A stretch of 24,725 nt of DNA from an uncultured Eubacterium sp. (GCA_905233805.1 CAJOER010000011.1:1-24725); one strand, 5' to 3'; positions 6,487 to 15,166 are shown, numbered from the stretch's first letter. The notes: generated by a model not told the origin, from the sequence alone. Program-made: numbers and translations.

Positions 6487-7962
6487 ATGAATAACACAAT
6501 TTACTCCGATATTGCAAAAAGAACACAGGGCGATATCTATATCGGCGTTGTAGGTCCCGTAAGAACGGGAAAATCGACTTTTATTAAAAGGTTTATGGAT
6601 ACGCTTGTTATTCCCAATATTGACGGCGATTTCAGGCGTGAGAGGGCTAAGGATGAACTTCCGCAGTCAGCAGCAGGCAGAACAATTATGACAACCGAGC
6701 CGAAATTTGTACCCGAAGATTCGGTTGAAATACTTGTTGACGGAAACATTCACCTAAAAGTAAGAATGATTGACTGTGTAGGGTACATAGTGCCGAGCAG
6801 TGAAGGATATATAGAAGAAGAGCAGCCTCGTATGGTAATGACTCCCTGGTATGAGGAGGAGATACCTTTTAATATGGCTGCGGAAATCGGTACAAAAAAG
6901 GTTATAGAGGAACACTCAACAATAGGGCTTGTAGTTACAACAGACGGAAGCTTCAGCGCTATTCCGCGCGACGAATACGAAGAGGCTGAGGAAAGAGTAA
7001 TTACTGAGCTTAAAAGCCTTAATAAGCCGTTTGTAGTCGTTTTGAATACGGTTAATCCAACGAGCGGTGAAGCGCGGGAACTTTCCGAAACTTTAAGCGA
7101 AAAGTATAACGTTCCCGTAATCCCCGTAAACTGCCTTGAACTTGACGAAAAGGGAATTAATAATATTTTGCAAAAGGTATTATATGAATTTCCCGTAACG
7201 TCAATAGGAATAAATCTTCCGGGCTGGTTTAACGCGCTTGACGTTAACGATACAATGCGCAGTAAGATACTCGGCTTAATTAAAACAAACTGCAATTCGG
7301 TAAGCAGCGTTCGTTCAGTATCTTCTTTTATCTCGGGTTTGGCTGAAAGTGAAGAAATATCTTCAGCCGATGTTAAGGGTATAAATCTTTCCGACGGTTC
7401 GGTGAGCGTTGAACTCGGGATGGATAATTCATATTTTTATACGCTTCTTTCGGAAAAAAGCGGTACTGTTGTAGAAAATGAAGAAGATATACTTAAAGCT
7501 TTTTCTTCGCTTGCTTCCGTTAAGAAAAAGTATATGAGAATATCGGAGGCACTCTCTCAGGTTGAAAACAGCGGTTACGGTATTGTTATGCCGACGACTG
7601 AAGAACTGTCCCTTGAAGAGCCTGAGATTATGAAACAGGGCGGAAAGTACGGCGTTAGATTAAAGGCTCACGCACCTTCAATTCATATGATTAAATGCAA
7701 TACATATACCGAGGTTGCGCCCGTTGTCGGAAGCGAGAGCCAGAGCGAGGAACTCGTCACGTATCTTCTCAAAGAATTTGAAAGCAACCCCAACGAAATA
7801 TGGGATACGGATATATTCGGTAAATCGCTTCACTCACTTGTCAGTGAAGGACTTAATAATAAGCTTTACAGAATGCCTGAGGATGCAAGAAACAAGTTCA
7901 GGGAAACGATTGAACGTGTTATAAACGAAGGATGCAGCGGACTAATCTGCATAATTCTGTAA
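6487..7962 (+). CDS. spoIVA: Stage IV sporulation protein A, spore coat ATPase
   Basis: 491 aa, the usual SpoIVA length. GGGGGTGAG (6475-6483) precedes the ATG at 6487 and begins at the last base of the sipL stop codon. The N-terminal NTPase domain carries Walker A GPVRTGKST (23-31), the MTTEPKFVPE switch region and MIDCVGY. The long middle and C-terminal regions are those of SpoIVA, ending in GCSGLICIIL. SpoIVA hydrolyses ATP to polymerise irreversibly on the forespore outer membrane as the base on which the coat assembles, and is also needed for cortex formation. Its partner SipL is encoded just upstream. Transcription ends at a strong bidirectional hairpin. Confidence 0.97.
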   Translation: MNNTIYSDIAKRTQGDIYIGVVGPVRTGKSTFIKRFMDTLVIPNIDGDFRRERAKDELPQSAAGRTIMTTEPKFVPEDSVEILVDGNIHLKVRMIDCVGYIVPSSEGYIEEEQPRMVMTPWYEEEIPFNMAAEIGTKKVIEEHSTIGLVVTTDGSFSAIPRDEYEEAEERVITELKSLNKPFVVVLNTVNPTSGEARELSETLSEKYNVPVIPVNCLELDEKGINNILQKVLYEFPVTSIGINLPGWFNALDVNDTMRSKILGLIKTNCNSVSSVRSVSSFISGLAESEEISSADVKGINLSDGSVSVELGMDNSYFYTLLSEKSGTVVENEEDILKAFSSLASVKKKYMRISEALSQVENSGYGIVMPTTEELSLEEPEIMKQGGKYGVRLKAHAPSIHMIKCNTYTEVAPVVGSESQSEELVTYLLKEFESNPNEIWDTDIFGKSLHSLVSEGLNNKLYRMPEDARNKFRETIERVINEGCSGLICIIL

Positions 7963-8000
7963 ACAAAAAAAGGGCGGATATACCGCCCTTAGTTTTTATT
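7963..8000. terminator. Bidirectional terminator between spoIVA and the zinc-ribbon gene
   Basis: An 8-bp stem AAGGGCGG/CCGCCCTT (7970-7977 with 7983-7990) with loop ATATA. On the plus strand it is followed by AGTTTTTATT; on the minus strand the reverse complement of the A run at 7964-7971 gives a T run. It serves both convergent genes. Confidence 0.9.
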
Positions 8001-8001
8001 A

Positions 8002-8304
8002 TTATTCGTGCTTAAATGCCTCAAATTCGGTCAGTTCTTTTAAACTGTAATTTCCGATTGCAAGCATTTCGCCTTTTTTGAAATTCTTTCCCGTGCTTTC
8101 TTCAACGCCGTATACTTTGGAACAGTTAGGACAAACGAGGAAGAATACGGTTCCGCTTTTAATAAGCGGAAATTCGGGAACTATGGTTTTTTCATCGTTT
8201 GAAAAGACAGAAAAGTTTACTTTTTTTCTGCACTCGGGGCAGACAAGCTCAAGCGTTTCACCGACTTCCTTTATTTTCTTTCCGTTGCCTAATCTGTATT
8301 TCAT
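8002..8304 (-). CDS. Small protein with two CxxC pairs (zinc-ribbon-like), function unknown
   Basis: 100 aa. GAGAGGT on the minus strand lies 6 nt before the ATG at 8304, so this start is preferred to a TTG at 8319 that overlaps the ribosome site. CPEC at about 22-25 and CPNC at about 58-61 are spaced like the two knuckles of a zinc ribbon, with beta-strand-like sequence between. There is no signal peptide or membrane segment and no recognised catalytic motif. It is convergent with spoIVA and divergent from the GHL10-like gene, so context says nothing about its role. Confidence 0.72.
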   Translation of the reverse strand: MKYRLGNGKKIKEVGETLELVCPECRKKVNFSVFSNDEKTIVPEFPLIKSGTVFFLVCPNCSKVYGVEESTGKNFKKGEMLAIGNYSLKELTEFEAFKHE

Positions 8305-8364
8305 AACAATACCTCTCAATAGTTTATATAACTATAATACAATAAATTCCGGATGTGTTCAAGT

Positions 8365-9552
8365 ATGAAAAAAATTATTTTATCATTTATTCTGATTCTT
8401 GCTTTGTGTTCGTGTTCCGCTCCTGTTGAAAATAAGGCGAATACCGAGGAGCCGGTTAAAACAAATACTGAGCATATTAAATCCGTTTGGATTACTTATG
8501 ACGAACTTCACTCGCTGATAGATAATAAGAGTGAAAATGAATTTAAAAATACGGTTGAAAGTGTATTTAAAGAGCTTAAAGAAATGGGCTTTAATACGGT
8601 TACGGTTCACGTAAGAGCCTTTGCAGACGCGTTTTACCGCAGTAAATATTTTCCATCGAGCAGATACTGCTTCGGCAATGAGGGGAGCGATATGCCCTTC
8701 GACCCGCTTGAAATAATGTGCAATACAGCAAAGAGCCTTAATCTTAACATTGAAGCGTGGATTAATCCGTACCGCGTCAGTAATAAGAATAATTTGAAGG
8801 CGCTTTCTGTTAATAACCCCGCAAGAAAACTCGGCAAAAGCAGCGTTTATATCTTCGATGACGGAATCTATTTTAATCCCGCTTCAAAAGCCGTAACAAA
8901 ACTTATTGTGAAAGGCGTTGAAGAGGTTGTCAAAAATTATCCCGTATCTGCAATTCACTTTGATGATTATTTTTATCCGACCGACGATAAAAAGATAGAT
9001 AAAAAGGAATATAAAAAATATAAATCAAAAGGCGGGAAACTCAGCCTTTTTGATTTCAGAAGGAAATGTGTCTCGGATATGGTAAAAAGCGTTTACAGCG
9101 CCGTTAAACGGATAAACAGCGCGGTTAAATTCGGTATAAGCCCTGCAGCCGATATTGATAGGGATTATAACGAGCTTTATGCCGACGTTGAAAAGTGGGT
9201 TAGCGAAAAAGGATACGTTGATTATATCTGCCCTCAGGTATATTTCGGATTCAGAAACGTATATAAGCCGTTTATGTTTACAGTTAAAAAGTGGATGTAT
9301 ATAACGGACTGCGATATGTTTGTCGGACTTCCGCTATATAAAGCGTCACGGGCGGATAAATATGCCGCCCGTGACGATAAAAGTATTATTAATGAATTCA
9401 AAAATAATGATAATATTATTTCACGACAGATTACCTATCTTTCAAAACTTGAAAAAGTTAAGGGGATTTACGTTTTCTCTTTCGGCTGCCTTAAAGAAGA
9501 ACGGTGTAAAAAAGAAGTTGAAAATATGCTGAAAGTACTTAAAGATTACTGA
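8365..9552 (+). CDS. Family 10 glycosylhydrolase-like (GHL10/DUF187) lipoprotein
   Basis: 395 aa from the ATG at 8365, which gives a compact lipoprotein signal peptide (MKKIILSFILILALCSCSAP; probable lipidation at the Cys after LCS). An ATG at 8353 would add four residues; neither start has a clear ribosome site. The mature part follows the GHL10 pattern: SVWITYDEL near the N-terminus, GFNTVTVHVRAF, NIEAWINPYR, then AIHFDDYFYP, whose Asp pair is conserved in the family, GISPAADI and DYICPQVYFGF. Such proteins are surface or envelope glycoside hydrolases of mostly unknown substrate, some implicated in peptidoglycan or exopolysaccharide processing. The 3' end overlaps mtaB by 14 bp on the opposite strand, and a perfect inverted repeat lies within the gene at 9344-9376. 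Confidence 0.87.
   Translation: MKKIILSFILILALCSCSAPVENKANTEEPVKTNTEHIKSVWITYDELHSLIDNKSENEFKNTVESVFKELKEMGFNTVTVHVRAFADAFYRSKYFPSSRYCFGNEGSDMPFDPLEIMCNTAKSLNLNIEAWINPYRVSNKNNLKALSVNNPARKLGKSSVYIFDDGIYFNPASKAVTKLIVKGVEEVVKNYPVSAIHFDDYFYPTDDKKIDKKEYKKYKSKGGKLSLFDFRRKCVSDMVKSVYSAVKRINSAVKFGISPAADIDRDYNELYADVEKWVSEKGYVDYICPQVYFGFRNVYKPFMFTVKKWMYITDCDMFVGLPLYKASRADKYAARDDKSIINEFKNNDNIISRQITYLSKLEKVKGIYVFSFGCLKEERCKKEVENMLKVLKDY
9344..9376. repeat. Perfect 12-bp GC-rich inverted repeat inside the GHL10-like gene
   Basis: CGTCACGGGCGG (9344-9355) and CCGCCCGTGACG (9365-9376) are exact reverse complements around a 9-nt AT-rich loop. The size resembles a terminator stem. On the minus strand it is followed by CTTTATATAG, so it might end or trim the mtaB transcript about 160 nt past the mtaB stop; no classic T tract is present. 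It codes for the segment SRADKYAARD. Confidence 0.85.
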
Positions 9553-10840
9553 TAATACTTCCTGTGCAGACGTCTTTTTTTTCGTCGTAATCTTCAATAA
9601 TAACGTCGAGCTCTTTGCCGATTATATCTTTATCGGATTTAACCGTAACGGGAATATAGTTTTTGGTGTATCCCTGATATGTGCATTCGTTGTTGCTTTC
9701 AAACAGCACCTTGACGGTTTTGCCGAGATTAGATTTCATATTCTCTATTCTGATTGCTTCGCTTTCGGCAATAGCTTTTGCGGCGCGCTCTTCTTTTTCG
9801 CTTTTTGTTACGCTGTCCCCGCGTTTTGAAGCGGAAGTTCCTTTTCTTTCTGAGTAGGGGAAAACGTGCACTTTTTCAAAAGCAATTTCCTTAATGAAAT
9901 CAAGGGATTCTTTGAAATCCTCCTCGGTTTCATCGTGGAATCCGACCATAAAATCAGTTGTAATTGTCGCGTTTTCAAATGCGTTTCTGAGCTTGTTTAC
10001 AAGCTGTCTGTATTCGTCGGCGGTATAGTGACGGTTCATATTCTTAAGCGTTCTGTCGCAGCCGCTCTGAAGTGAAATGTGAAACTGCGGGCAAAGCTTA
10101 TCATACTTTTTAAGCTCGCTAATTATCTCGTCTGTAATGTGGTCCGGTTCAAGCGAACCGAGGCGGACTCTTAATATATCGGGATTTTCGCAGCATACTC
10201 TTACCGCGTCTGCAATATTAAAGTTTTCGCCCTTACCGTATGCCGAAAGGTTGATTCCTACCAGTACGATTTCTTTAATGCCGTTTTGCGCCAACTCTTT
10301 AATTTCATTTTCAAGGACATCAAGCGGCTTGGAACGCACTCTTCCTCTTGCAATAGGAATAATACAGTAAGAGCAAAAACGGTCGCACCCGTCCTCAATT
10401 TTAACAAAAGCACGGATTCTTTCGCTAAATGTATCTATCGAACACTCGGAAAATGCGTCGCCTTTTTCGTGTTTTTCAATATCTATAATTCGTTTTTTGT
10501 TTAAGGTGTACTCGTTGATGTATTTCAGGATATCGCCGTCGCTTTTGTTGGAAATTACTATATCCGCGTCAGTTAATTCTTCAGCGTCACCGGGAAACGC
10601 CTGAGGCATGCAGCCCGTAAGAATTACGGCGGAATCGGGATGGTTTCTTTTATATTTTCTGACATTCTGTCTTGTCTTCCGGTCAGCTGTTGCAGTGACG
10701 GTACATGAATTGACAATATAAAAGTCAGCCTCTTCTCTCGGAGAGACTATTTCAAACCCTGCTTTTTTCAGAAGCTCGGCCATATATTCGGTTTCGTACT
10801 GATTAACCTTGCATCCAAGGGTGTAAAATGCGGCTTTCAT
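9539..10840 (-). CDS. mtaB: tRNA t6A37 methylthiotransferase MtaB
   Basis: 433 aa, standard length. AAAGGAT lies about 6 nt before the ATG at 10840. The N-terminal MTTase (UPF0004) domain shows TLGCKVNQYE with cluster cysteines 10, 46 and 77 (the latter in NSCTV and TGCMPQ). The radical SAM domain has the CxxxCxxC motif at Cys152, 156 and 159 (GCDRFCSYC), and a C-terminal TRAM domain spans about 370-433. The motif TLGCKVNQYE distinguishes MtaB from MiaB and RimO. It adds a methylthio group to N6-threonylcarbamoyladenosine at position 37 of tRNAs reading ANN codons. It has its own promoter and overlaps the convergent GHL10-like gene by 14 bp. Confidence 0.95.
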   Translation of the reverse strand: MKAAFYTLGCKVNQYETEYMAELLKKAGFEIVSPREEADFYIVNSCTVTATADRKTRQNVRKYKRNHPDSAVILTGCMPQAFPGDAEELTDADIVISNKSDGDILKYINEYTLNKKRIIDIEKHEKGDAFSECSIDTFSERIRAFVKIEDGCDRFCSYCIIPIARGRVRSKPLDVLENEIKELAQNGIKEIVLVGINLSAYGKGENFNIADAVRVCCENPDILRVRLGSLEPDHITDEIISELKKYDKLCPQFHISLQSGCDRTLKNMNRHYTADEYRQLVNKLRNAFENATITTDFMVGFHDETEEDFKESLDFIKEIAFEKVHVFPYSERKGTSASKRGDSVTKSEKEERAAKAIAESEAIRIENMKSNLGKTVKVLFESNNECTYQGYTKNYIPVTVKSDKDIIGKELDVIIEDYDEKKDVCTGSIISNL

Positions 10841-10866
10841 ACTGTATCCTTTCGTTTGATTTTGTT

Positions 10867-10895
10867 ATTATAACAAATTAGCGGCATTTTTACAA
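10867..10895 (-). promoter_or_regulatory. Sigma-A promoter of mtaB
   Basis: On the minus strand: -35 TTGTAA (complement of 10890-10895), 17-bp spacer, -10 TATAAT (complement of 10867-10872). Confidence 0.75.
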
Positions 10896-10927
10896 TATTA
10901 ATTGAATATTATTAAGTGGTGATTTAT

Positions 10928-12067
10928 ATGAAAAGAATAATAAGTGTAATTTTATGCGTTATAATTATAATGCTGTTTCCGCTGAATGCGCTTGCAAAAG
11001 ACAGTGATAAACTCGATTTCGTTAAGGCAAAATCAGTCGCATTAATGAATATGGATACGGGTGACTTGCTCTATGCCGAAAATGAATATGAGCATCTTTC
11101 TCCCGCTTCTGTTACAAAAATAATGACAATACTTCTTGTTCTTGAAGCGATTGACAGCGGAAAGATTAAACTTGAAGATAAGGTAACTGCAAGCGAGACA
11201 GCGGTATCAATGGGCGGTTCTCAGATTTGGCTCGAAAAAGGCGAGATAATGACAGTAAACGAGCTGTTTAAAGCGGTCGTTATCGCCAGTGCAAATGACG
11301 CCTGCACAGCGCTTGCCGAATACGTAGGCGGCTCCGTTACCTCTTTTGTATCAATGATGAATGAGCGCGCCGAACAGCTCGGGTGTAAGAATACTAATTT
11401 TGAAAACTGTAACGGTCTTGACGATACTGCTAAAAATCACTATTCCTGCGCATATGATTTAGCCGTTATGTCCTGCGAAGTAATGAAACATAAGTTAATT
11501 GAAAAGTATACGACGGTATGGCTTGATTCGCTGAGAAACGGAAAAACCGAACTTAATAATACGAATAAGCTTATTAATTCATATAAAGGTTTAACGGGGC
11601 TGAAAACGGGTACTACTTCAAATGCGGGCTTCTGTATTTCGGCTACTGCTAAAAGAGATAATATGCACCTTGTAAGCGTTGTACTCGGCTCGGAAACAAG
11701 CGACGACAGATTTGATACTGCTGCTCAGCTTCTTGACTGGGGATTTTCAAATTATAAGATGATTAGGGCTGAGCCTGATATAGATAAGATACCGCAGGTT
11801 AAGGTTATTTCAGGCGATATTAAAAGCGTAACGCCGGTTATAGATGATAAACTAATTTTTGCCATTAATAAATCAGATGAAAGGTTTTCGTATAATTATA
11901 ATATTCATAAGCAACTTAACGCTCCCGTTTCAAAAGGCGACAGCCTCGGGCATATCGATATAGTAGGGGAGTCGGGAGTAATTAAAAGCATTAACGTTGT
12001 ATCACCGATGGACATATCAAAAACCTCGTTAAAGCATATTTTTACAAAAATTCTTTTTAGTATCTAA
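10928..12067 (+). CDS. dacF: D-alanyl-D-alanine carboxypeptidase (DacF/PBP5-6 family)
   Basis: 379 aa. GGTG at 10918-10921 is 6 nt upstream of the ATG at 10928; a GTG at 10916 overlaps that site. A signal peptide covers about 1-23 (ILCVIIIMLFPLNALAKD). All three penicillin-binding motifs are in order: SVTK (Ser61 nucleophile, Lys64), SAN (121-123) and KTG (226-228). A C-terminal beta domain of the PBP5 type follows, with a weak hydrophobic or amphipathic tail for membrane association. The enzyme trims the terminal D-Ala from peptidoglycan pentapeptides, limiting cross-linking; in Bacillus relatives DacF and DacB adjust spore cortex cross-linking, but no forespore promoter was recognised here. 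The symbol is by family, orthology is not proven. Confidence 0.92.
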   Translation: MKRIISVILCVIIIMLFPLNALAKDSDKLDFVKAKSVALMNMDTGDLLYAENEYEHLSPASVTKIMTILLVLEAIDSGKIKLEDKVTASETAVSMGGSQIWLEKGEIMTVNELFKAVVIASANDACTALAEYVGGSVTSFVSMMNERAEQLGCKNTNFENCNGLDDTAKNHYSCAYDLAVMSCEVMKHKLIEKYTTVWLDSLRNGKTELNNTNKLINSYKGLTGLKTGTTSNAGFCISATAKRDNMHLVSVVLGSETSDDRFDTAAQLLDWGFSNYKMIRAEPDIDKIPQVKVISGDIKSVTPVIDDKLIFAINKSDERFSYNYNIHKQLNAPVSKGDSLGHIDIVGESGVIKSINVVSPMDISKTSLKHIFTKILFSI

Positions 12068-12092
12068 CGCAATAGATTATTCTTTGATTTTA

Positions 12093-12121
12093 TTGACTAA
12101 TTTTCGGACTTGTTGTAAAAT
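12093..12121 (+). promoter_or_regulatory. Sigma-A promoter of LRR paralogue 1
   Basis: TTGACT at 12093-12098, 17-bp spacer, TAAAAT at 12116-12121. The same hexamers, spacing and leader recur before LRR paralogue 2. Confidence 0.75.
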
Positions 12122-12151
12122 AAATGTATATTATTTTGAAAGGATGATTAT

Positions 12152-13819
12152 ATGAAAAAAACATTATCAATTCTGTTGGCACTTATGATGACAGTTTCGG
12201 TTGTTTTGGTGCCGATGACGGCATTTGCCGACAATATACTTAATTCGGTAAAAGTTTCTTACTATTCCGAATACTTAAAAGCCGGGGTTCAGAAAGACTG
12301 GTTCTTCGATATTGAAGATGAATACTATGAGTGTTATCACATTGTCACTTCAAGTAAAGATACCGGTTTATTTAAAAAGTCCGGAAGCAATTATGAAAAG
12401 TATAAAAAGAAATTAGTTACAGCCGGGGAATATGCTTATTATTTTAAGATAGTAATTGACGACGGTTGTAAGTTCAGTAATACGTTCACATGTTCTCTTA
12501 CTGACAAGAAGTTTAAACTTGAACAGGTAAGTGATGGTGCACATGAAAAAATGTACCGCGTTGTCGGTCTTAAAGCAAGAAATGCTATTGACTCCATTTT
12601 TTTAACAGCAGATTATTTACCTTCAGAAATTGCAGACACTAAAAAGGTTAAGAATCTTAAAGCTAAATACGCATATACTGAGCAGCTGAAACTCAGCGGC
12701 TCCTATATTAAGATTGAAAAAGCTTATTTTATTAAAGATACTAAAAAGTGGTTGAAGGCTAAACCGACTAAGGATAAGAAACTTATCGGTAAATATTACC
12801 TTGTAGTTATTCTTAAATCTAATTCAAAAGATACGGATATAGAAAGATATTGCAGTTTAGTCATTAAAGCTAAAAATGAGAGATTCGAAAAGTATTCTTG
12901 TGCTCATAAGAAAATAGATAAGGACAGCTATGCATTCTGTATCAGAATAAAAGCGGATTCCGTAACAAAAAAGAATTCGAAATATAATCTTAATAATAAG
13001 AGAAACGGCTTTAAAGCCTCATTAGTTGAAAGTGAAAAAGCCAGAAATTCTGTAAAGGGCAAAACAGTCGTAATTCCCAAAACTGTTAAAGCAAAAGGTG
13101 TAGGAAGTTTAAAGGTTAAGATGATTGACTGGTTTGGCTTCAGTTACACCGACATTAAGGGTGTTGTAATTCCCAAAACCGTTACTGAAATTGGTTATTA
13201 TGCGTTTGAATACTGTACTAATCTGAGTTCTGTAAAAATCCCTAAATCCGTTACAAGAATCGGTTACAGCGCTTTTGCCGATTGCAGAAAACTTTCTTCA
13301 GTAAACATTTCTAAAAATGTTAAAAAGATTGATGGTGCTCCGTTCAGATACAATTCCAAACTTAAGAAGATTAACGTTGAAAAGAGCAGTAAGAATTTCA
13401 AATCGGTAGACGGTGTTCTTTACAATAAAAAAATGACCGTTCTTATTCAGTATCCTGCGGGTAAGAAAGATAAAAAGTTTAAAGTTCCTTCAAGCGTTAA
13501 AAAGATAGATGTTGCTGCATTTGAAGGCTGTAAGTATCTTACGGAAGTTTCTATACCCAAATCCGTTCAGACAATTGCGGCTCACGCATTTGAATCATGC
13601 CCGAATCTGAAAGTTGTAAAACTTGAAAAGGGAATCAAGCTCGGTAAAATCGGCGAAAGGGCGTTCGGTACATATTATAATAAGTATTATGAACGCAAGT
13701 TATCAGGCGTAAAAGTATATTATAAAAATTCAGAAGCTAAAAAGCGCCTTGAGGAATATAACAAATTGATGTATAAAGGATGGGGAATTAAAAACTGTAT
13801 TAATATTAAAAAAGGATAA
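12152..13819 (+). CDS. Secreted lysine-rich LRR (BspA-like) protein, paralogue 1
   Basis: 555 aa. GAAAGGATG precedes the ATG at 12152. A clear signal peptide (1-26, MKKTLSILLALMMT to TAFADN) is followed by a long non-repeat region (about 27-310) and LRR_5 repeats (about 330-500) with units such as IPKTVTEIGYYAFEYC. The block FKSVDGVLYN, followed by QYPAGKK, (about 415-440) is a typical BspA-type break between repeats. A conserved tail (about 505-555, ending YKGWGIKNCINIKKG) is shared with paralogue 2. The protein is very rich in Lys and has no LPXTG or SLH anchor visible. BspA-like proteins mediate adhesion or protein-protein contact at the cell surface; no enzymatic domain is seen. Likely monocistronic, given the terminator after it. 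Confidence 0.88.
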   Translation: MKKTLSILLALMMTVSVVLVPMTAFADNILNSVKVSYYSEYLKAGVQKDWFFDIEDEYYECYHIVTSSKDTGLFKKSGSNYEKYKKKLVTAGEYAYYFKIVIDDGCKFSNTFTCSLTDKKFKLEQVSDGAHEKMYRVVGLKARNAIDSIFLTADYLPSEIADTKKVKNLKAKYAYTEQLKLSGSYIKIEKAYFIKDTKKWLKAKPTKDKKLIGKYYLVVILKSNSKDTDIERYCSLVIKAKNERFEKYSCAHKKIDKDSYAFCIRIKADSVTKKNSKYNLNNKRNGFKASLVESEKARNSVKGKTVVIPKTVKAKGVGSLKVKMIDWFGFSYTDIKGVVIPKTVTEIGYYAFEYCTNLSSVKIPKSVTRIGYSAFADCRKLSSVNISKNVKKIDGAPFRYNSKLKKINVEKSSKNFKSVDGVLYNKKMTVLIQYPAGKKDKKFKVPSSVKKIDVAAFEGCKYLTEVSIPKSVQTIAAHAFESCPNLKVVKLEKGIKLGKIGERAFGTYYNKYYERKLSGVKVYYKNSEAKKRLEEYNKLMYKGWGIKNCINIKKG

Positions 13820-13825
13820 ATATTT

Positions 13826-13855
13826 AAAGCGGCGTCTGTAAAGACGCCGTTTTTG
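13826..13855 (+). terminator. Rho-independent terminator after LRR paralogue 1
   Basis: An 8-bp stem CGGCGTCT/AGACGCCG (13830-13837 with 13842-13849), extendable by A-T pairs, with a 4-nt loop and a T run at 13850-13854. Confidence 0.92.
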
Positions 13856-13858
13856 TTA

Positions 13859-13887
13859 TTGACTATTTAATGGAAATAATATAAAAT
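13859..13887 (+). promoter_or_regulatory. Sigma-A promoter of LRR paralogue 2
   Basis: TTGACT at 13859-13864, 17-bp spacer, TAAAAT at 13882-13887. The downstream leader closely matches that of paralogue 1, including GTATATTATTTT and GAAAGGATGATT, while the spacer differs. Confidence 0.75.
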
Positions 13888-13918
13888 AAAAGTATATTAT
13901 TTTTGAAAGGATGATTTT

Positions 13919-15166
13919 ATGAAAAAAACTATCAGTACATTACTTGCATTATTAATGCTTTTTACAAGCGTTATTGTGCCTTACACGGGACTTGCCGATG
14001 ACGATGAAATTACACGGGTTTCCAGAATTGATTTGAGTATCGAGCAGTTGCCGCAGGAACTTGGCGACAAGAACGTTGTAAAAAATGTTAAAGTTTATAA
14101 TGTTGAAGATTCAACATACGAGAAGATTAGTAATTCAAAATTCAAGGTAAAAAAAGCATATATAACTAAAAGTGATTACACTGATAAATGGTTTAAACAA
14201 AAAGCCCTTAAGGATAAAACCATTGCAGGCAATTATAACCTTGTAATAGTATTAAAAGCAACTGACTCTAATGTAGTATTAGACGACAGCAATTATGAAG
14301 TGACTTATAAAGTAAAAGGCTCAAAATATAATACATGGTGCGATACTGTAAAGTTTATTTCCGACACTGAATATGCAATCTGTTTCAGATGTTATGCTTA
14401 TAGTGTATCCAGAAAAGGCGTTTCTTATTATCATAAGAAGAATAAAACTGTTTATGCCGCAATTGATTATAACAACGAGAAAAAGTATAAGAATAAAACT
14501 TTGACAATTCTTTCTAACGTCAAGGGATATAAGGTAACAGCTCTTTCAAGCTATGCTTTTGCTTACACTAAGATTAAAGGCGTAAAGATTCCGAAGACAG
14601 TTACCGAAATCGGATATAATGCATTTTCTTATTGCAGTAAACTGACTTCTCTTAATATTCCTAAAAATGTTAAGAAAATTGAAGGTTCACCTTGCAGAAG
14701 TGCCTATAAGCTTAAGAGTATCGGCGTTGCCAAGGGAAGCAAATACTTTAAGTCGGTAAACGGCGTTCTTTATAATAAGAAGAGGACTGTTCTTGTTCAG
14801 TATCCTGCCGGTAAGAAAGGTAAAAAGTTTTATGTTCCTTCAGGCGTCAGAAAAATTGACGTAGGTGCATTTGAGGGATGTAATAAGCTGACTGAGCTAA
14901 CTTTGCCTAAATCGGTAAAAACAATTAATTCTTTTGCTTTCAGAGATTGTGATAATCTTAAGAAAATTGTAATCCCGAGCGGAAGCAAACTTGAGAAGAT
15001 TGAATATTTTGCACTCGGTCTTAAATATGACGAGAAGAAAGAAAAATATGTAAGTAGCGGTGTTAAAGTTTACACTAAGAGTGCTAAAGTTAAAAAAGCA
15101 ATTAAAAAGTATAATAAAGAAGTTTATAAAAACTTCAGAGTTAAGAATTGTGTTAAGATTAAATAA
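13919..15166 (+). CDS. Secreted lysine-rich LRR (BspA-like) protein, paralogue 2
   Basis: 415 aa. GAAAGGATG sets the ATG at 13919. The signal peptide (1-26, ending TGLADDDE) resembles that of paralogue 1, and the rest aligns with the C-terminal three quarters of it: KKAYITK, then KTIAGNYNLVIVLK, LRR_5 repeats (about 219-360, e.g. IPKTVTEIGYNAFSYC), the FKSVNGVLYNKK block with QYPAGKK, and the tail ending in FRVKNCVKIK. It lacks about 130 N-terminal residues and one LRR unit relative to paralogue 1. No anchor motif is seen, so it is probably released or held by charge. No terminator separates it from the Wzy_C-like gene 15 bp on, so the two may share a transcript. Confidence 0.88.
   Translation: MKKTISTLLALLMLFTSVIVPYTGLADDDEITRVSRIDLSIEQLPQELGDKNVVKNVKVYNVEDSTYEKISNSKFKVKKAYITKSDYTDKWFKQKALKDKTIAGNYNLVIVLKATDSNVVLDDSNYEVTYKVKGSKYNTWCDTVKFISDTEYAICFRCYAYSVSRKGVSYYHKKNKTVYAAIDYNNEKKYKNKTLTILSNVKGYKVTALSSYAFAYTKIKGVKIPKTVTEIGYNAFSYCSKLTSLNIPKNVKKIEGSPCRSAYKLKSIGVAKGSKYFKSVNGVLYNKKRTVLVQYPAGKKGKKFYVPSGVRKIDVGAFEGCNKLTELTLPKSVKTINSFAFRDCDNLKKIVIPSGSKLEKIEYFALGLKYDEKKEKYVSSGVKVYTKSAKVKKAIKKYNKEVYKNFRVKNCVKIK

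Noticed and set aside
6750..7295. 181-codon open frame antisense to spoIVA
   Set aside because: Ser-rich composition typical of a complement frame, no ribosome site, and spoIVA is certain.
8333..8338. TATAAT as promoter of the GHL10-like gene
   Set aside because: No acceptable -35 at 15-19 bp upstream (TACCTC at 17 bp); left unannotated.
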